A stretch of DNA of 62,577 nt from Porticoccaceae bacterium (GCA_018664075.1 JABJOY010000044.1:1-62577), one strand, 5' to 3'. Numbered from the stretch's first letter, positions 45,640 through 56,589 are shown. Translations and numbers: made by a program. The notes: generated from the sequence alone by a model not told the origin.

Positions 45640-47727
45640 TTACCAGTTGATTTGCAGTGCGATATAAAGGTTTCTGCCAGTATCCGGTATGCCTGCACTC
45701 AGGGCAATATCACTGCCCATGGCGCGGTTGCGACCGCTGAGATGGTTGACCACCAGACGGTCAAACAGATTGGCTACGCCAGCCTGGATCTGCAGGGTTT
45801 TGCTCACTGACCACTGGCCAGTAAGGTTAATAATGCCGTAGCCTGCAGTTGCGGACTCACTATTAAAACTGGCCACTTTGCTCTGCTTGGCATAGATCTG
45901 CGACTCAATGCTGAGCTGCAACTTTTGCTCAAGGCTGGCGGGGCGATAGTGCAGACTGATGCGGTTGTTGGCTGGTGCAATGCGGTATAGGTTGTCGTCA
46001 ATATCTGTGCGCTTGCCGCGGACATAGCTAAACAGTCCATCCACAGACCAGCTGTCGTTGATGCTGTAGTTCCAGTTGGCGTCTAGCCCATAGATCTCGG
46101 CATCGACATTGTTGTGCATCAGTGCCGGTGCCCCTGACATCATATTGCTGACCATATTGGCGGTCATATTCATGGTGCTGGTGCCCTGAATATAGTTATC
46201 GATGCGGCGATAGAAAATCTGCGGTGCAATGCTGAAGTTACCACTGTTGTGACTGATCGCCAGATTAATCTCGTTGGCTGTCTCTGAGTCCAGCTGGGTG
46301 TTGCCCACATAGCTGCGACCATCCGCCAGACCGGCGGTAATCGGCAAGGGCAGCCACAAAAACAGTTCCTGATAAGAAGGGGCGCGGTTTTTAATACCCA
46401 GATCCACATTGAATGATGTGCTGGCATTGAGGGCGCGGCTCAGTTTAATTACCAGGTCGGTATTGTTGTGGCTGATATCCCGATCCTGTGTATTAAAGGC
46501 TGCTGCTAGATCGCTGGCGTTGCTACCCATCATACCTGCGGCACTGACTTCGCCTGCAAGTAGATCGATCTGATTAAAGCGCAGACCAGCTTCATAGTTC
46601 CAGCGGTTGGGGAGCTGGCCTTTCAGTTCGGCAAAGATACCCAGGCTGTCGCGCTCGATCTGATTAAAGTTTACCAGTTCAAACATGCCGTTCTCTGGGT
46701 TGTTGATCACTGAGTTATGGTCGGCCAGATTGCCGTCAGTACCCAATGTCAGGCTAGCCTGATCGATTGGCAGTACAGCTTTGAAGGTCCATGACAGATT
46801 CTCTGCCGTGGCCAGATTGGTTCTGTAACCCATGGTCATCATAGGGGGCTGACGCAGGCTGTGATTGTCCATGCTGTGGACCACATCGGCCCAGGCCAGG
46901 TCGGCAAATATCTTGATGTCATTGATCTCGGTGCTGAGATTAAAACCGGCCAGATCAGTTTCTACGCTGGTGATATCCATGGCCAGTGCAGGGGTGCCTG
47001 AGTTACTGATATCCATTTGGCCAATATGGAAGTCGGCATTGGTGACGCCGGACTGCAGCCCGTAGCTAAGATCCGTGCGGCTGCGCTGATACTGGGTTCC
47101 CGTCAGCTGCAGGTTATCGCCAGCTTCGCCGCTGTCGCCCTCATCATAGGAGGCAAGCAATGCAACTTTATGCTGTTTGTTGGCCGCTACCAGCTGCAGG
47201 TTGGAGGCAGACTGGTTGCCATTGTCGCCGTAGCGGCTATTGGCAAAACCACTCAGCTGCATACGTCGGCCATTGTTAAAGCTGCCGCGGTCAAAGTGAG
47301 CGCTGATATGGCCGCCAAGGCTCTCTTGAGCGGCGCTAACCGGGGCGATACCTCGATGCACTGAAAGCTCTTTAAGCAGTGAAGCTGGGGCGTAGGACAA
47401 TGGTGTATCCATGGCATTGGGGCCGCCGGTCAGGGCCGGGGAGCTGTCCAGCGACACTGCAACACGATCGCCAAAAAGGCCGCGGTACTGGGCTATACCG
47501 GTAATAGCGCCGTTGCTGTTAAAGCTGGCCCCGGGAATGGCGCGCAGCAGTTCGGCGGAATCTGGCTTGGCAAATAGCCCTTTATTAGAGCCGGAATTAG
47601 AGACTGTGGAGATCTGGGATACCGGTGGATAGGCCTGTACTGTAATTTCATTAATATTGTGACTGTGGTCCGCTATGGTGCTGTGAATCAGTAAAAAGCT
47701 GGCGGCGCAAATAAATGCAGATCTCAT
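45640..47727 (-). CDS. TonB-dependent outer-membrane receptor, probably for copper
   Basis: A 695-residue receptor: a signal peptide (about 1-19), an N-terminal plug with LLRAIPGASFNSNGAITGIAQYRGLFGDRVAVSLD, then a 22-strand barrel ending in aromatic-rich strands (IALQINW terminal). Short extracellular segments are strikingly rich in Met and His: DHSHN at the mature N-terminus, RQPPMMTMGYR, AAGMMGS, and STMNMTANMVSNMMSG followed by ALMHNN. Met-rich loops are a feature of OprC/NosA copper receptors, so copper is the best guess. It heads an operon with regB-regA. Confidence 0.82.
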   Translation of the reverse strand: MRSAFICAASFLLIHSTIADHSHNINEITVQAYPPVSQISTVSNSGSNKGLFAKPDSAELLRAIPGASFNSNGAITGIAQYRGLFGDRVAVSLDSSPALTGGPNAMDTPLSYAPASLLKELSVHRGIAPVSAAQESLGGHISAHFDRGSFNNGRRMQLSGFANSRYGDNGNQSASNLQLVAANKQHKVALLASYDEGDSGEAGDNLQLTGTQYQRSRTDLSYGLQSGVTNADFHIGQMDISNSGTPALAMDITSVETDLAGFNLSTEINDIKIFADLAWADVVHSMDNHSLRQPPMMTMGYRTNLATAENLSWTFKAVLPIDQASLTLGTDGNLADHNSVINNPENGMFELVNFNQIERDSLGIFAELKGQLPNRWNYEAGLRFNQIDLLAGEVSAAGMMGSNASDLAAAFNTQDRDISHNNTDLVIKLSRALNASTSFNVDLGIKNRAPSYQELFLWLPLPITAGLADGRSYVGNTQLDSETANEINLAISHNSGNFSIAPQIFYRRIDNYIQGTSTMNMTANMVSNMMSGAPALMHNNVDAEIYGLDANWNYSINDSWSVDGLFSYVRGKRTDIDDNLYRIAPANNRISLHYRPASLEQKLQLSIESQIYAKQSKVASFNSESATAGYGIINLTGQWSVSKTLQIQAGVANLFDRLVVNHLSGRNRAMGSDIALSAGIPDTGRNLYIALQINW

Positions 47728-47792
47728 GATTAAAAACCTATTGGCAGGGAAAATTCAGGCCGGGAGCTTAAAGTAATTAAGGGTTTAATCAA

Positions 47793-47809
47793 TGTGACAA
47801 ATTGTCGCA
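47793..47809. promoter_or_regulatory. RegA/PrrA/RegR-type palindrome before the TonB receptor-regBA operon
   Basis: TGTGACAAATTGTCGCA is a 17-bp palindrome with one mismatched pair besides the centre. It matches the reported RegR/RegA consensus GNGRCRTTNNGNCGC at all fixed positions except the two central T, and begins 66 bases before the receptor's ATG. It suggests the operon is controlled by its own response regulator. Confidence 0.55.
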
Positions 47810-47886
47810 TCTGGCCTGTGGTAGCAGTGGTGACTGACTGACAAAGCAGTTACCATGGCGGGCAATAAGCCTACTGAGTGTGAGTT

Positions 47887-48252
47887 ATGGATCCAGTCTC
47901 CGATGATATGCAGGAAAACCTCGATCGCCTGATTGTGGAATGTCTTGAAAATGGCTGTGTCTGGGGTCTGCAGGATACCAGCGACAACTGGGCGCTGGTG
48001 GGTTCAACGGAGAATGACAGTATTGATGTGATGCCGTTCTGGTCTGACCAGCGGCTGGCTCAGGCCCTGTGCAGTGGTGATTGGGATATTTATCGGCCTG
48101 TGGCCATTGAGCTGGAGGAGTTTCTCGATGACTGGCTGCCGGGCATGCATACAGATGTATTAATGGTAGGCGTCAACTGGAATGAAGCTCTTGAGGGTCA
48201 GGAAATGGAGCCCCTGGATCTGCTTGAAGAGTTTGAGTCGGAGCTGGATTAG
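47887..48252 (+). CDS. DUF2750-family protein
   Basis: A 121-residue acidic cytosolic protein. The VWGLQDTSDNWALVGSTENDSIDVMPFWSDQRLAQALC segment (about 25-62) and WDIYRPVAIELEEFLDDWLPGM (about 66-87) are the DUF2750 pattern. No catalytic residues are known for the family. It is divergent from the TonB receptor gene and stands 128 bp before the DUF3581 gene. Confidence 0.8.
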   Translation: MDPVSDDMQENLDRLIVECLENGCVWGLQDTSDNWALVGSTENDSIDVMPFWSDQRLAQALCSGDWDIYRPVAIELEEFLDDWLPGMHTDVLMVGVNWNEALEGQEMEPLDLLEEFESELD

Positions 48253-48380
48253 GAGGCTAGGCACTTGAACTTCTGGTCTAATCTGGCTGACTATTTGCAC
48301 CTTTCAGGGTCAGCGCGCCCTTGACCTGAGCCCCAAACCCATTAGTATGCGCGGCTTATCTAAACAGTGCCGGGCAAGTT

Positions 48381-49082
48381 ATGTTTCTTGATAATTTTTA
48401 CAATCAGAATCAATCAGAGTTAACCATCAGTGCCGAGCAGGGCAGTAGCTTTGCTAAGACTATCAGCAATGACTTCAATCCGATCCATGATCCGGATAGC
48501 AAGCGCTTCTGTGTGCCCGGGGATTTACTCTTTGCTCTGGTGCTGCAGCGCTACGGGCTGAGCCAGAATATGTCATTTAGCTTTGCGGGCATGGTGGCAA
48601 GAGATACTGGCCTGCTGTTTCCCTCGGCCCCCGGTAATCAGTTTGAGATTGTTGATGGGCGGGATAAATCCTATTTGCAGGTCAGTCGCAGCGGTGAGAC
48701 GGTTAATAACCAGCAAATAATAGAGCAGCTGGTGAGAAACTATGTGGTGTTTTCCGGGCAGAATTTTCCCCATCTGCTGGTGCCATTAATGGCTGAGCAT
48801 CAGGTGATGATTAATCCCCAGCGCCCGCTGGTGATCTATGAGTCTATGTCTCTGCACTTTGATTCTCTGGACCTGACTGCACCAACGGTGGAGCTGGCTG
48901 GTACCAGCCTTGAGGTTAATGGCAAGCGCGGTGATGCAGAATTTCAGTTCCGCCTTGTGGACAAGGGTGAAACCCTGGGTTGTGGTGTGAAGACGTTAAT
49001 TCTTAGCGGCTTGCGGGAGTACCAGCAAGCCGCTGTTGATAGCATGGTTGCCGAGTACTCAGCCCGCCAAAATACTCTTTAG
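48381..49082 (+). CDS. DUF3581-family protein
   Basis: A 233-residue protein that I recognise as the DUF3581 family of gammaproteobacteria. [33 protein letters not shown] (about 28-60) is reminiscent of a hotdog/MaoC-like hydratase helix, but no function is established. Its 3' end overlaps uvrA, which converges, by 24 bp. Confidence 0.8.
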   Translation: MFLDNFYNQNQSELTISAEQGSSFAKTISNDFNPIHDPDSKRFCVPGDLLFALVLQRYGLSQNMSFSFAGMVARDTGLLFPSAPGNQFEIVDGRDKSYLQVSRSGETVNNQQIIEQLVRNYVVFSGQNFPHLLVPLMAEHQVMINPQRPLVIYESMSLHFDSLDLTAPTVELAGTSLEVNGKRGDAEFQFRLVDKGETLGCGVKTLILSGLREYQQAAVDSMVAEYSARQNTL

Positions 49083-51881
49083 GAAATGCCCGGTGTGGGA
49101 GCCTTTGACTTTGGCGACGTCCTCCGGGGTGCCGCTGGCGACAATCTGACCACCCCCTGAACCTCCCTCGGGACCCAGGTCGACAATCCAGTCTGCGGTC
49201 TTGATCACATCGAGATTATGCTCAATCACCACCACTGTGTTGCCATGGTCGCGCAGGCGATGAAGCACGGCTAACAGCTGCTCAATATCATGGAAGTGCA
49301 GCCCGGTGGTTGGCTCGTCGAGAATATACAGGGTCTTGCCTGTATCCCGTTTGGAGAGTTCCTTGGACAGTTTGACCCGCTGGGCTTCACCGCCAGATAA
49401 GGTAGTGGCTGACTGGCCGAGGCTGATATAGGACAGACCCACATCAATTAACGTCTGCAGTTTGCGGGCGATAGCTGGAATAGCGTCAAAGAATTCCCGC
49501 GCATCTTCAATGGTCATCTCCAGCACCTGATGGATATTCTTGCCTTTAAAGTGCACATCCAGAGTCTCGCGGTTGTAGCGCTTGCCTTTGCACACATCGC
49601 AGGGCACATAGACATCGGGCAAAAAGTGCATCTCGACCTTGGTGACACCATCCCCCTGGCAGGCTTCACAGCGACCGCCCTTAACATTAAAGCTAAAGCG
49701 CCCCGGGTTGTAGCCCCGTGAACGGGCTTCCTGGGTGCCGGCGAACAGCTCCCGCACCGGAGTAAAAATCCCGGTGTAGGTGGCGGGGTTGGAGCGCGGA
49801 GTGCGGCCAATGGGACTCTGGTTGATGTCGATGCATTTATCCAGATGGCTGAGGCCGGTAATTTTGCTGTGGGCCGCGGGCTTTAATGTGGTGGCTTTGT
49901 TGAGGGCCACTGCAGCTGCCGGGTACAGGGTTTCATTGATCAGCGTCGATTTGCCTGAGCCGGAGACGCCAGTAATACAGGTAAACACGCCCTGGGGTAT
50001 TTCCAGATCAATTTTTTGCAGGTTATTACCTGTAGCGCCGGTAATTTTTAATGTTTTACCCTTCCCTTTGTTGCGCACTTTGGGAATAACAATGCCGCGC
50101 TTGCCGGACATAAACTGTCCGGTAATAGAGTTTTTGTTGGCTTTAATCTGCCTGGCGGTACCTTCGGCAACGATCTCGCCACCATGGATACCGGCTCCGG
50201 GGCCTATATCGATAATATGGTCGGCGGAGGCGATAGCGTCTTCATCATGTTCAACCACAATCACTGTATTGCCCAGATCCCGAAGGCGAATCAATGTTTT
50301 AAGCAGTCGCTCGTTGTCGCGCTGGTGCAGGCCAATGGAGGGCTCGTCGAGAATATACATAACCCCCACCAGACCGGCACCGATCTGGCTGGCCAGTCTA
50401 ATTCGTTGGGCCTCACCACCGGACAGAGTGTCAGCACTGCGGTTTAGTGACAGATAATTCAGTCCCACATCAACCAGGAAGTTAAAGCGCTGGCGGATTT
50501 CTTTAATAATTTTCTCGGCAATCTCTCCCTGGCGTCCGGGTAGATCCAGATTTTCAAAATAGTCACTGCAGTCACCTACGGGCATGCACACAATATCTTC
50601 AATACGGCGATCGTCGATAAACACATTGCGGGCTGATTTACGCAGGCGGGTGCCCGAGCATTCCGGGCAGTTGGAGGTGGCCATATATTTGGTCAGTTCT
50701 TCCCGCACCGAGGTGGATTCAGTTTCCCGGTAGCGGCGCTCCATGTTGTGGATCACCCCTTCGAACTTGTGCTGGCGGCGGAAGACGGTGCCGCGATCAT
50801 TGACATAGTTAAAGGTAATTTCTTCGTCATCGCTGCCAAACAGAATTTTTTGCTGGTGGATGGCTGAGAGTTTTTCCCAGGGCTGTTCTATATCAAAGTC
50901 GTAGTGCTCGGCCAGGCTGGTGAGCATATTGTAATAAAACAATGTGCGGCGATCCCAGCCGCGAATGGCGCCCTCGGAGATAGAAGCCTCTGGATGCTGA
51001 ATTACCCGGTCAATATCAAAGAACTGATGCACACCCAGACCGTCACAGGTAGGGCAGGCGCCAGCCGGGTTATTAAACGAGAAAAGCCTGGGTTCCAGCT
51101 CATTGAGACTGTAGTTACAGATCGGGCAGGCAAACTTGGCGCTGAGAATCTGGTCTGGCTGGTCGCCGTCCATATAGCTGATCATTGCCAGGCCCTCTGC
51201 CAGAGCCAGCGCAGTTTCAAAGGACTCCGCCAGGCGCAGACCAATATCTGCTTTGACCTTGAAGCGGTCAACCACCACTTCGATGGTATGTTTTTTCTTT
51301 TTATCCAGTGCCGGGGCTTCGTCCAGATCACAGACCAGCCCGTCAATTCTGGCGCGGATAAAGCCCTGTCGGCGCAGGCTGTCAAACAGATGCAGATGCT
51401 CGCCTTTGCGATCTTTAATTACCGGCGCCAGCAGCATCAGCTTGCTGCCCTCGGGCAGGGCCAAAACCTGGTCGACCATCTGGCTTACAGTCTGAGCATT
51501 GAGCGGCTGGCCATGGTCCGGGCAGCGGGGCTCACCGGCGCGGGCAAATAACAGTCGCAGATAATCATAGATTTCGGTGATGGTGCCCACGGTTGAGCGA
51601 GGGTTGTGGGAGGTGGACTTCTGTTCAATGGAGATGGCCGGAGACAGTCCTTCCACATGGTCGACATCGGGTTTTTCCATCATCGATAGAAATTGCCGCG
51701 CATAGGTGGACAGCGACTCTACATAGCGGCGCTGTCCCTCCGCATACAATGTGTCAAATGCCAGAGATGATTTTCCTGAACCCGACAGGCCAGTGATCAC
51801 AATGAGCTTGTCACGGGGAATATCAAGATCAATATTTTTAAGATTGTGGGTGCGTGCGCCGCGAACCTGAATGGTATCCAT
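49059..51881 (-). CDS. uvrA: Excinuclease ABC subunit A
   Basis: A 940-residue damage-recognition ATPase of nucleotide excision repair. Walker [29 protein letters not shown] at about 31-58, a first zinc module CPICNYSL...[10 protein letters not shown] near 253-283, two ABC signatures [16 protein letters not shown] and [16 protein letters not shown], a second Walker [11 protein letters not shown] and a second zinc module CEACQGDG...CDVCKGKRY are all present in the right order. Its length equals E. coli UvrA. I see no LexA box upstream. Confidence 0.97.
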   Translation of the reverse strand: MDTIQVRGARTHNLKNIDLDIPRDKLIVITGLSGSGKSSLAFDTLYAEGQRRYVESLSTYARQFLSMMEKPDVDHVEGLSPAISIEQKSTSHNPRSTVGTITEIYDYLRLLFARAGEPRCPDHGQPLNAQTVSQMVDQVLALPEGSKLMLLAPVIKDRKGEHLHLFDSLRRQGFIRARIDGLVCDLDEAPALDKKKKHTIEVVVDRFKVKADIGLRLAESFETALALAEGLAMISYMDGDQPDQILSAKFACPICNYSLNELEPRLFSFNNPAGACPTCDGLGVHQFFDIDRVIQHPEASISEGAIRGWDRRTLFYYNMLTSLAEHYDFDIEQPWEKLSAIHQQKILFGSDDEEITFNYVNDRGTVFRRQHKFEGVIHNMERRYRETESTSVREELTKYMATSNCPECSGTRLRKSARNVFIDDRRIEDIVCMPVGDCSDYFENLDLPGRQGEIAEKIIKEIRQRFNFLVDVGLNYLSLNRSADTLSGGEAQRIRLASQIGAGLVGVMYILDEPSIGLHQRDNERLLKTLIRLRDLGNTVIVVEHDEDAIASADHIIDIGPGAGIHGGEIVAEGTARQIKANKNSITGQFMSGKRGIVIPKVRNKGKGKTLKITGATGNNLQKIDLEIPQGVFTCITGVSGSGKSTLINETLYPAAAVALNKATTLKPAAHSKITGLSHLDKCIDINQSPIGRTPRSNPATYTGIFTPVRELFAGTQEARSRGYNPGRFSFNVKGGRCEACQGDGVTKVEMHFLPDVYVPCDVCKGKRYNRETLDVHFKGKNIHQVLEMTIEDAREFFDAIPAIARKLQTLIDVGLSYISLGQSATTLSGGEAQRVKLSKELSKRDTGKTLYILDEPTTGLHFHDIEQLLAVLHRLRDHGNTVVVIEHNLDVIKTADWIVDLGPEGGSGGGQIVASGTPEDVAKVKGSHTGHFLKSILAG

Positions 51882-52094
51882 TGCTGCTTCTTATCTCTGA
51901 GTTAAACCAATAATTATAGAGCTCATCTGCGAGCTTGGGCAAAATCAATTGATGAATATTTAGATGCCTGACTAAAGAATACGGCCCAGACCCAGCGACA
52001 GACCCTTATTGAAAAATAATTGTGATAAATATTTTCGCCACTGCGCTGCGCTGTTAACATAAGCCGTTGACCACCTGACAGATTTGATACCGCC

Positions 52095-53462
52095 TTGAGC
52101 CGACCTCCCCAATCCAGCAAGCCTTTCTCGGCTATAGAGCGCCGTGCCGTGGCCTCTCTCGCCAGCCTCTATGGCTTTCGCATGCTCGGTCTGTTTATGG
52201 TGCTGCCGGTGTTGGCGCTTTATCAACATCAGTATGTCGATGCCAGCCCTCTGCTGCTTGGCCTGGCGTTGGGTATCTATGGCCTGACCCAGGCTGTCTT
52301 GCAAATTCCTCTGGGGCTGCTGTCGGACAAAATTGGCCGACGACCGGTGATTGTGGCTGGCTTGCTGATGTTTGTGCTCGGCAGTCTGGTGGCGGCAATG
52401 GCCGATACTATGATTGGGCTGGTGATAGGTCGGGGTCTCCAGGGTATGGGAGCAATTGCCAGCACATTGATGGCCATGGTGACGGACCTGACATCTGAGG
52501 AAAAGCGCACTGTGGCTATGGCCAGCATTGGTGCCAGTATAGGTCTGTCCTTTGTTCTGGCTATGATTGTCGGCCCGCTGGTGGCGGCCGCGTTGGGGCT
52601 GTCGGGGATCTTCTGGTTTACAGCACTGTTGGGTGTGGCGGGGATAATGATCTTTTTGCGCTTTGTTCCCAATGTGGTCAGCAGCCACAGGAACCGGGAA
52701 ACTCGGGCAGATCTCAGCCAGGTTGGCAGCCTGCTGCGGGAGCCTGCATTGATGCGTCTGAACTTTGGTGTTTTTGCGCTGCATCTAGCGCTTATGGCGG
52801 CCTTTGTGGTGATACCGGATATTCTGGCCAATGAACTGGGGTTGGGGGGCGATCAACTCTGGTGGGTGTATCTGGCGCTATTGGGTGGTGGTTTTGTGCT
52901 GATGATTCCTGCCATGGTGTTGGGTGAAAAATTTCAGCGCCAAAAACTCAGTTTCTGCTCTGCCGTGGTTCTGTTGGCTGTGTCTGTGCTGGTGCTTGGC
53001 TGGCAGCGCTCTGCATTGTTAACACCGCTGATGTTGCTGCTGTTCTTTGCTGCTTTTAATCTGCTAGAGGCTTCATTGCCCTCCTGGCTGAGCAAGGCCT
53101 GTCCCGCTGGCAGTCGCGGCACTGCTATGGGAATTTATTCTACCTGCCAGTTCTTTGGTGCCTTTGTTGGCGGCACATTGGGTGGCTGGAGTCTGCAGCA
53201 GTTTGGTGTCGATGGATTATTTATTGTGCTGGGTATTGTTTTGCTGGGTTGGTGGCTGTTGGCGCTGGGGCTACAGAGTCCGCGCCCAATGCAAACCCTG
53301 GTATTGCAAATAGGTGATCGAGAGCACGAGGATTTTGCAAAAATAATTTCAACTATAACTGGTGTTGAAGATATACTGATTGTCAAAGGCGAGCAGCTGG
53401 CCTATATCAAAGTCGACAAGCAGACTGTGGATATGCCAAGTCTGAAACCGTATTTTAACTGA
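52095..53462 (+). CDS. Major facilitator transporter, YajR-like with C-terminal soluble domain
   Basis: 455 residues: twelve predicted helices (about 15-395) with the motif-A loop GLLSDKIGRRPVI near residues 75-87, and a C-terminal cytosolic domain of about 60 residues with an alternating beta-alpha pattern (VLQIGDREHEDFAKIISTITGVEDILIVKGEQLAYIKVD) as in YajR. It starts at TTG 52095; the next in-frame ATG would cut the first helix. uvrA-MFS-ssb is a conserved order in Pseudomonas. The substrate is unknown. Confidence 0.88.
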   Translation: MSRPPQSSKPFSAIERRAVASLASLYGFRMLGLFMVLPVLALYQHQYVDASPLLLGLALGIYGLTQAVLQIPLGLLSDKIGRRPVIVAGLLMFVLGSLVAAMADTMIGLVIGRGLQGMGAIASTLMAMVTDLTSEEKRTVAMASIGASIGLSFVLAMIVGPLVAAALGLSGIFWFTALLGVAGIMIFLRFVPNVVSSHRNRETRADLSQVGSLLREPALMRLNFGVFALHLALMAAFVVIPDILANELGLGGDQLWWVYLALLGGGFVLMIPAMVLGEKFQRQKLSFCSAVVLLAVSVLVLGWQRSALLTPLMLLLFFAAFNLLEASLPSWLSKACPAGSRGTAMGIYSTCQFFGAFVGGTLGGWSLQQFGVDGLFIVLGIVLLGWWLLALGLQSPRPMQTLVLQIGDREHEDFAKIISTITGVEDILIVKGEQLAYIKVDKQTVDMPSLKPYFN

Positions 53463-53492
53463 ACGTAAATTAGCAGAGAACAGGGGAACAAA

Positions 53493-53984
53493 ATGGCACG
53501 CGGAGTCAATAAAGTCATCATTGTAGGCAACTGTGGGCAGGACCCGGAAACGCGTTTTATGCCGTCTGGCGGTGCCTTGACTAATCTCAGTATCGCTACA
53601 TCTGAGTCATGGAAGGACAAAAACACTGGTGACCAGCAGGAGCGCACTGAATGGCACCGGGTGGTATTTTTTAATCGTCTGGCAGAGATTGCCGGGGAAT
53701 ATGTGAAAAAGGGCTCCAAGCTCTATGTTGAGGGTTCTCTGCGCACTCGCAAATGGCAGGGTCAGGATGGTCAAGACCGCTACACAACCGAGATTGTTGC
53801 CAGCGAAATGCAAATGCTGGACAGCCGTGGCGGCCAACAGGGTGGTGGTATGGGAGATTATTCCCAGCAGTCTGCGCCCCAGGCTCCCCAACAGCAGGCT
53901 CCTCAGCAACAGCAACAGCAGCAGGCACCTCAGCAGCAGGCGCCAGCTGGCGGCTTTATCAATGATGATGAGATTCCGTTTTAA
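53493..53984 (+). CDS. ssb: Single-stranded DNA-binding protein
   Basis: 163 residues: an OB-fold domain ([20 protein letters not shown] to about 110), a Gln/Pro-rich disordered linker containing repeated APQQQ and a run of seven Q, and the C-terminal acidic tip DDEIPF that binds HolC and other repair proteins. The start ATG 53493 has an AGGGGA ribosome site. All three parts of the psi-chi-SSB bridge are encoded in this window. Confidence 0.97.
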   Translation: MARGVNKVIIVGNCGQDPETRFMPSGGALTNLSIATSESWKDKNTGDQQERTEWHRVVFFNRLAEIAGEYVKKGSKLYVEGSLRTRKWQGQDGQDRYTTEIVASEMQMLDSRGGQQGGGMGDYSQQSAPQAPQQQAPQQQQQQQAPQQQAPAGGFINDDEIPF

Positions 53985-54058
53985 GCCACAGCTACAGACT
54001 TTGTAAAACGGCGCGACAGTTCGCGCCGCTAACTAACAATAAACAATTAGAGGTTGAT

Positions 54059-54535
54059 ATGACGATTCAAGTTGGCGATAAAATTCCTGAGGGGATGTTT
54101 ACAGTAATGGGAGCAGAGGGCCCCACCGGCCTCAGCACTGGCGATCTTTTTGCCGGTAAAAAAGTTGTGCTGTTTGCGGTTCCTGGCGCATTTACACCCA
54201 CTTGCTCTGCAGCTCATCTGCCTGGCTTTGTGGTTCATGTGGACGATATTAAAGCCAAGGGCGTAGATACAGTTGCCTGTATGTCGGTGAATGATGTGTT
54301 TGTTATGCATGCCTGGGGCCAGTCAGCTAATGCCGAGCATATTCAGATGCTTGCGGATGGCAATGGTACTTTCACCGAAGCTCTGGGTCTGGTACTGGAT
54401 GGCTCTGGTTTTGGTATGGGCGCGCGCAGTAAACGCTTTGCCATGGTTGTTGATGACGGGGTTGTGACTCTGCTGAATGTAGACGAGTCAGCTCTTGAGG
54501 GTTCCAGCGCCGAGGCGATTTTAGCTGCTCTGTAA
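54059..54535 (+). CDS. Peroxiredoxin of the Prx5 type
   Basis: 158 residues with the peroxidatic Cys49 in VPGAFTPTCSAAHLPGF, Thr46 and Arg (in ARSKRFAMVVDDG, about 122-127) completing the active site. CMSVNDVFVMHAWG follows at about 79-92 as in Prx5 proteins. There is no glutaredoxin fusion. It would reduce H2O2 or organic peroxides. The gene stands alone between ssb and two terminators. Confidence 0.92.
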   Translation: MTIQVGDKIPEGMFTVMGAEGPTGLSTGDLFAGKKVVLFAVPGAFTPTCSAAHLPGFVVHVDDIKAKGVDTVACMSVNDVFVMHAWGQSANAEHIQMLADGNGTFTEALGLVLDGSGFGMGARSKRFAMVVDDGVVTLLNVDESALEGSSAEAILAAL

Positions 54536-54559
54536 TCTTTGCAGTTGGGTTGAGAAGAG

Positions 54560-54588
54560 GGGAGCCAAATTGTTGGTTCCCTTTTTTT
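54560..54588 (+). terminator. Intrinsic terminator after the peroxiredoxin gene
   Basis: GGGAGCCAA (54560-54568) pairs with TTGGTTCCC (54573-54581) with one G-U pair, loop ATTG, followed by seven T. Confidence 0.85.
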
Positions 54589-54642
54589 ACGACCTGATTT
54601 TGTTACGACCTGGTTTTTTGCGAGTTGGTTTTTAAGGCGTAT

Positions 54643-54671
54643 AAAAAAAGGCGACCTAAGTCGCCTTTTTT
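54643..54671. terminator. Bidirectional terminator between peroxiredoxin and fabB
   Basis: AAAAAAAGGCGAC (54643-54655), loop CTAA, GTCGCCTTTTTT (54660-54671). The A-run and T-run make it work for both convergent genes. Confidence 0.93.
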
Positions 54672-54686
54672 CACAGCTGGTTAGGA

Positions 54687-55901
54687 CTAGCCATTGTAGC
54701 GTTCCATTACCAATGTGGCGTTGGTGCCGCCAAAGCCAAAGCTGTTGCTCATAACACGGTTGAGCTGCTTATCTTTGGTCTCAAGCAATATTGGCAGGCC
54801 TGCGGCATGTTCATCGAGGTTGTCAATATTGGCAGAGCCAGCGACAAAGTCACCCTGCATCATCAGCATGCAGTAGATTGCTTCATGGACACCTGCCGCG
54901 CCCAGGCTGTGACCCGAGAGTGATTTGGTTGAACTGATATCCGGGCAGTTGTTGCCAAAGGTGTTGCGAATAGCGCCCAGCTCGGCAATATCACCTACCG
55001 GGGTGCTGGTGCCATGGGTATTGATATAGTCGATAGGGCCTGGCGCAGTCTCCATGGCCATTTTCATGCAGCGCTCTGCACCTTCCCCTGAGGGCGATAC
55101 CATATCCGCACCATCTGAGGTAGCGCCGTAGCCGGTCACTTCACAGATAATATTGGCACCGCGGGCCAATGCATGTTCCAGTTCTTCCACAACCACTGTC
55201 CCGGCACCCAGACCAGGAGCAAACCCATCCCGGTCTGCATCATAGGCGCGGGAGGCAATTTCCGGGCTGTCATTGTATTTGCTGGTCAGTGCACCCATGG
55301 CGTCAAACATACCGGCCATGGACCAATGCATATCGTCGGAGCCACCAGCCAGCAGCACATCCTGTTTGCCCAGCTGAATCAGTTCCACCGCGTGGCCAAT
55401 ACAGTGGGCACTGGTGGCACAGGCTGAGGCCAAGCTATAGTTGACGCCTTTGATCTTAAACGGCGTGGCCACGTTGGCTGAAACAGCACTGGCCATAATC
55501 TGGGTCACTCTGTAGGGGCCGGCGCGTTTAATGCCGCGCTCGCGCATGACATCAATACTTTCGACAAACATCTCGCCGGAGACACCGCCGGAACCCATTA
55601 CTAGCCCTGTGCGAGGATTGGATACCTGCTCTTCGCTGAGACCTGCATCGGCGATGGCGCGGTCTGTGGCTATATAGGCATAGGCGGATGAAGGGCCCAT
55701 AAAGCGCAGAATTTTGCGATCTATATGGTCTTTGGGGTCAATATCCAGTACGGCGCCAACATTGCAACGCAACCCCATTTCCGCAAAATCCTCGCGGCGA
55801 CGAATGCCTGAAATTCCTTCTCTTAGGGACTTAGTTACAGCCTCTCTATCGTTTCCCAAGCAGGAAACAATACCAAGCCCTGTAATAACTGCGCGTTTCA
55901 T
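54687..55901 (-). CDS. fabB: 3-oxoacyl-ACP synthase I
   Basis: A 404-residue KAS I needed for unsaturated fatty acid elongation. Catalytic Cys lies in [16 protein letters not shown] (about 163), the two His in [11 protein letters not shown] (about 298) and [15 protein letters not shown] (about 333), and the C-terminal [13 protein letters not shown] is complete. It follows fabA on the minus strand with a 53-bp gap and ends at the bidirectional terminator. Confidence 0.96.
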   Translation of the reverse strand: MKRAVITGLGIVSCLGNDREAVTKSLREGISGIRRREDFAEMGLRCNVGAVLDIDPKDHIDRKILRFMGPSSAYAYIATDRAIADAGLSEEQVSNPRTGLVMGSGGVSGEMFVESIDVMRERGIKRAGPYRVTQIMASAVSANVATPFKIKGVNYSLASACATSAHCIGHAVELIQLGKQDVLLAGGSDDMHWSMAGMFDAMGALTSKYNDSPEIASRAYDADRDGFAPGLGAGTVVVEELEHALARGANIICEVTGYGATSDGADMVSPSGEGAERCMKMAMETAPGPIDYINTHGTSTPVGDIAELGAIRNTFGNNCPDISSTKSLSGHSLGAAGVHEAIYCMLMMQGDFVAGSANIDNLDEHAAGLPILLETKDKQLNRVMSNSFGFGGTNATLVMERYNG

Positions 55902-55954
55902 TGGTCATCCTCTCATTGATTTAAGCGAATAGTTTTAGGTTACGGCGTTTAAAA

Positions 55955-56476
55955 CTAAAAATTATCTGTGCTTTCGAACAGCCCGACTTTCAAGTCTTTG
56001 GCGGTGTATATCTCGCGGCCATCGACTTCAACCGAACCATCGGCAATGCCCATAACCAGCTTGCGCTGAATCAGTCGGGTCAGATCAAGCTTGTAAGTCA
56101 CTTTTTTGGCGGTGGGAAGGATCTGGCCAAAGAATTTAACATTGCCAGCACCCAGAGCGCGGCCACGGCCAGAATTGCCATTCCACACCAAAAAGAAACC
56201 GACTAGCTGCCACAGGGCGTCGAGACCCAGGCAACCAGGCATTACTGGATCGCCTTCAAAGTGGCAATCAAAGAACCACAGGTCGGGGGTAATGTCTATT
56301 TCGGCAATAATCTGTCCCAGGCCATGTTTGCCGCCATCGTTGCTAATTTCAACAATACGGTCGATCATCAACATGTTCGGAGCTGGTAGCTTAGCGTTGC
56401 CGGGACCGAATAATTCACCGCGGCTGCTGGCCAGGAGTTGTTCTTTTGTGTAGGAGGATTGGGGCGTAAAAGACAT
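55955..56476 (-). CDS. fabA: 3-hydroxydecanoyl-ACP dehydratase/isomerase
   Basis: A 173-residue hotdog enzyme that introduces the cis double bond in the anaerobic unsaturated fatty acid pathway. Catalytic His is in [30 protein letters not shown] (about residues 66-95), with the partner Asp in GLDALWQ. The length is that of E. coli FabA (172). It heads fabA-fabB and is divergent from ispB. Confidence 0.96.
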   Translation of the reverse strand: MSFTPQSSYTKEQLLASSRGELFGPGNAKLPAPNMLMIDRIVEISNDGGKHGLGQIIAEIDITPDLWFFDCHFEGDPVMPGCLGLDALWQLVGFFLVWNGNSGRGRALGAGNVKFFGQILPTAKKVTYKLDLTRLIQRKLVMGIADGSVEVDGREIYTAKDLKVGLFESTDNF

Positions 56477-56506
56477 GTGGGCCTTGAAGGTTATGGTAAG
56501 GGCCGC

Positions 56507-56551
56507 ATCGTACCCAGTTCTGCACGCTGCTTCAACTCTTTAACCGGTGAA
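56507..56551 (-). promoter_or_regulatory. Candidate fabA promoter with an upstream dyad
   Basis: On the minus strand, TTGAAG (56535-56530), 17 bases, TACGAT (56512-56507). Just upstream lies TTAACCGGTGAA (56540-56551), a 10-of-12 palindrome that touches the -35 region and could bind a FabR- or FadR-like regulator. I see no exact match to either known operator. Confidence 0.4.
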
Positions 56552-56589
56552 CTGCGGGTTTTGAGGGTTGTGATGGATCATGATTTTTG

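Noticed and set aside
51882-52094. A LexA-type operator for uvrA in the uvrA/MFS gap
   Set aside because: No CTG-N10-CAG with a plausible AT-rich centre is present.
53463-53477. CTG...CAG upstream of ssb as a LexA box
   Set aside because: The spacing is 12 bases, not 10, and it begins at the end of the upstream gene; it does not fit the operator.
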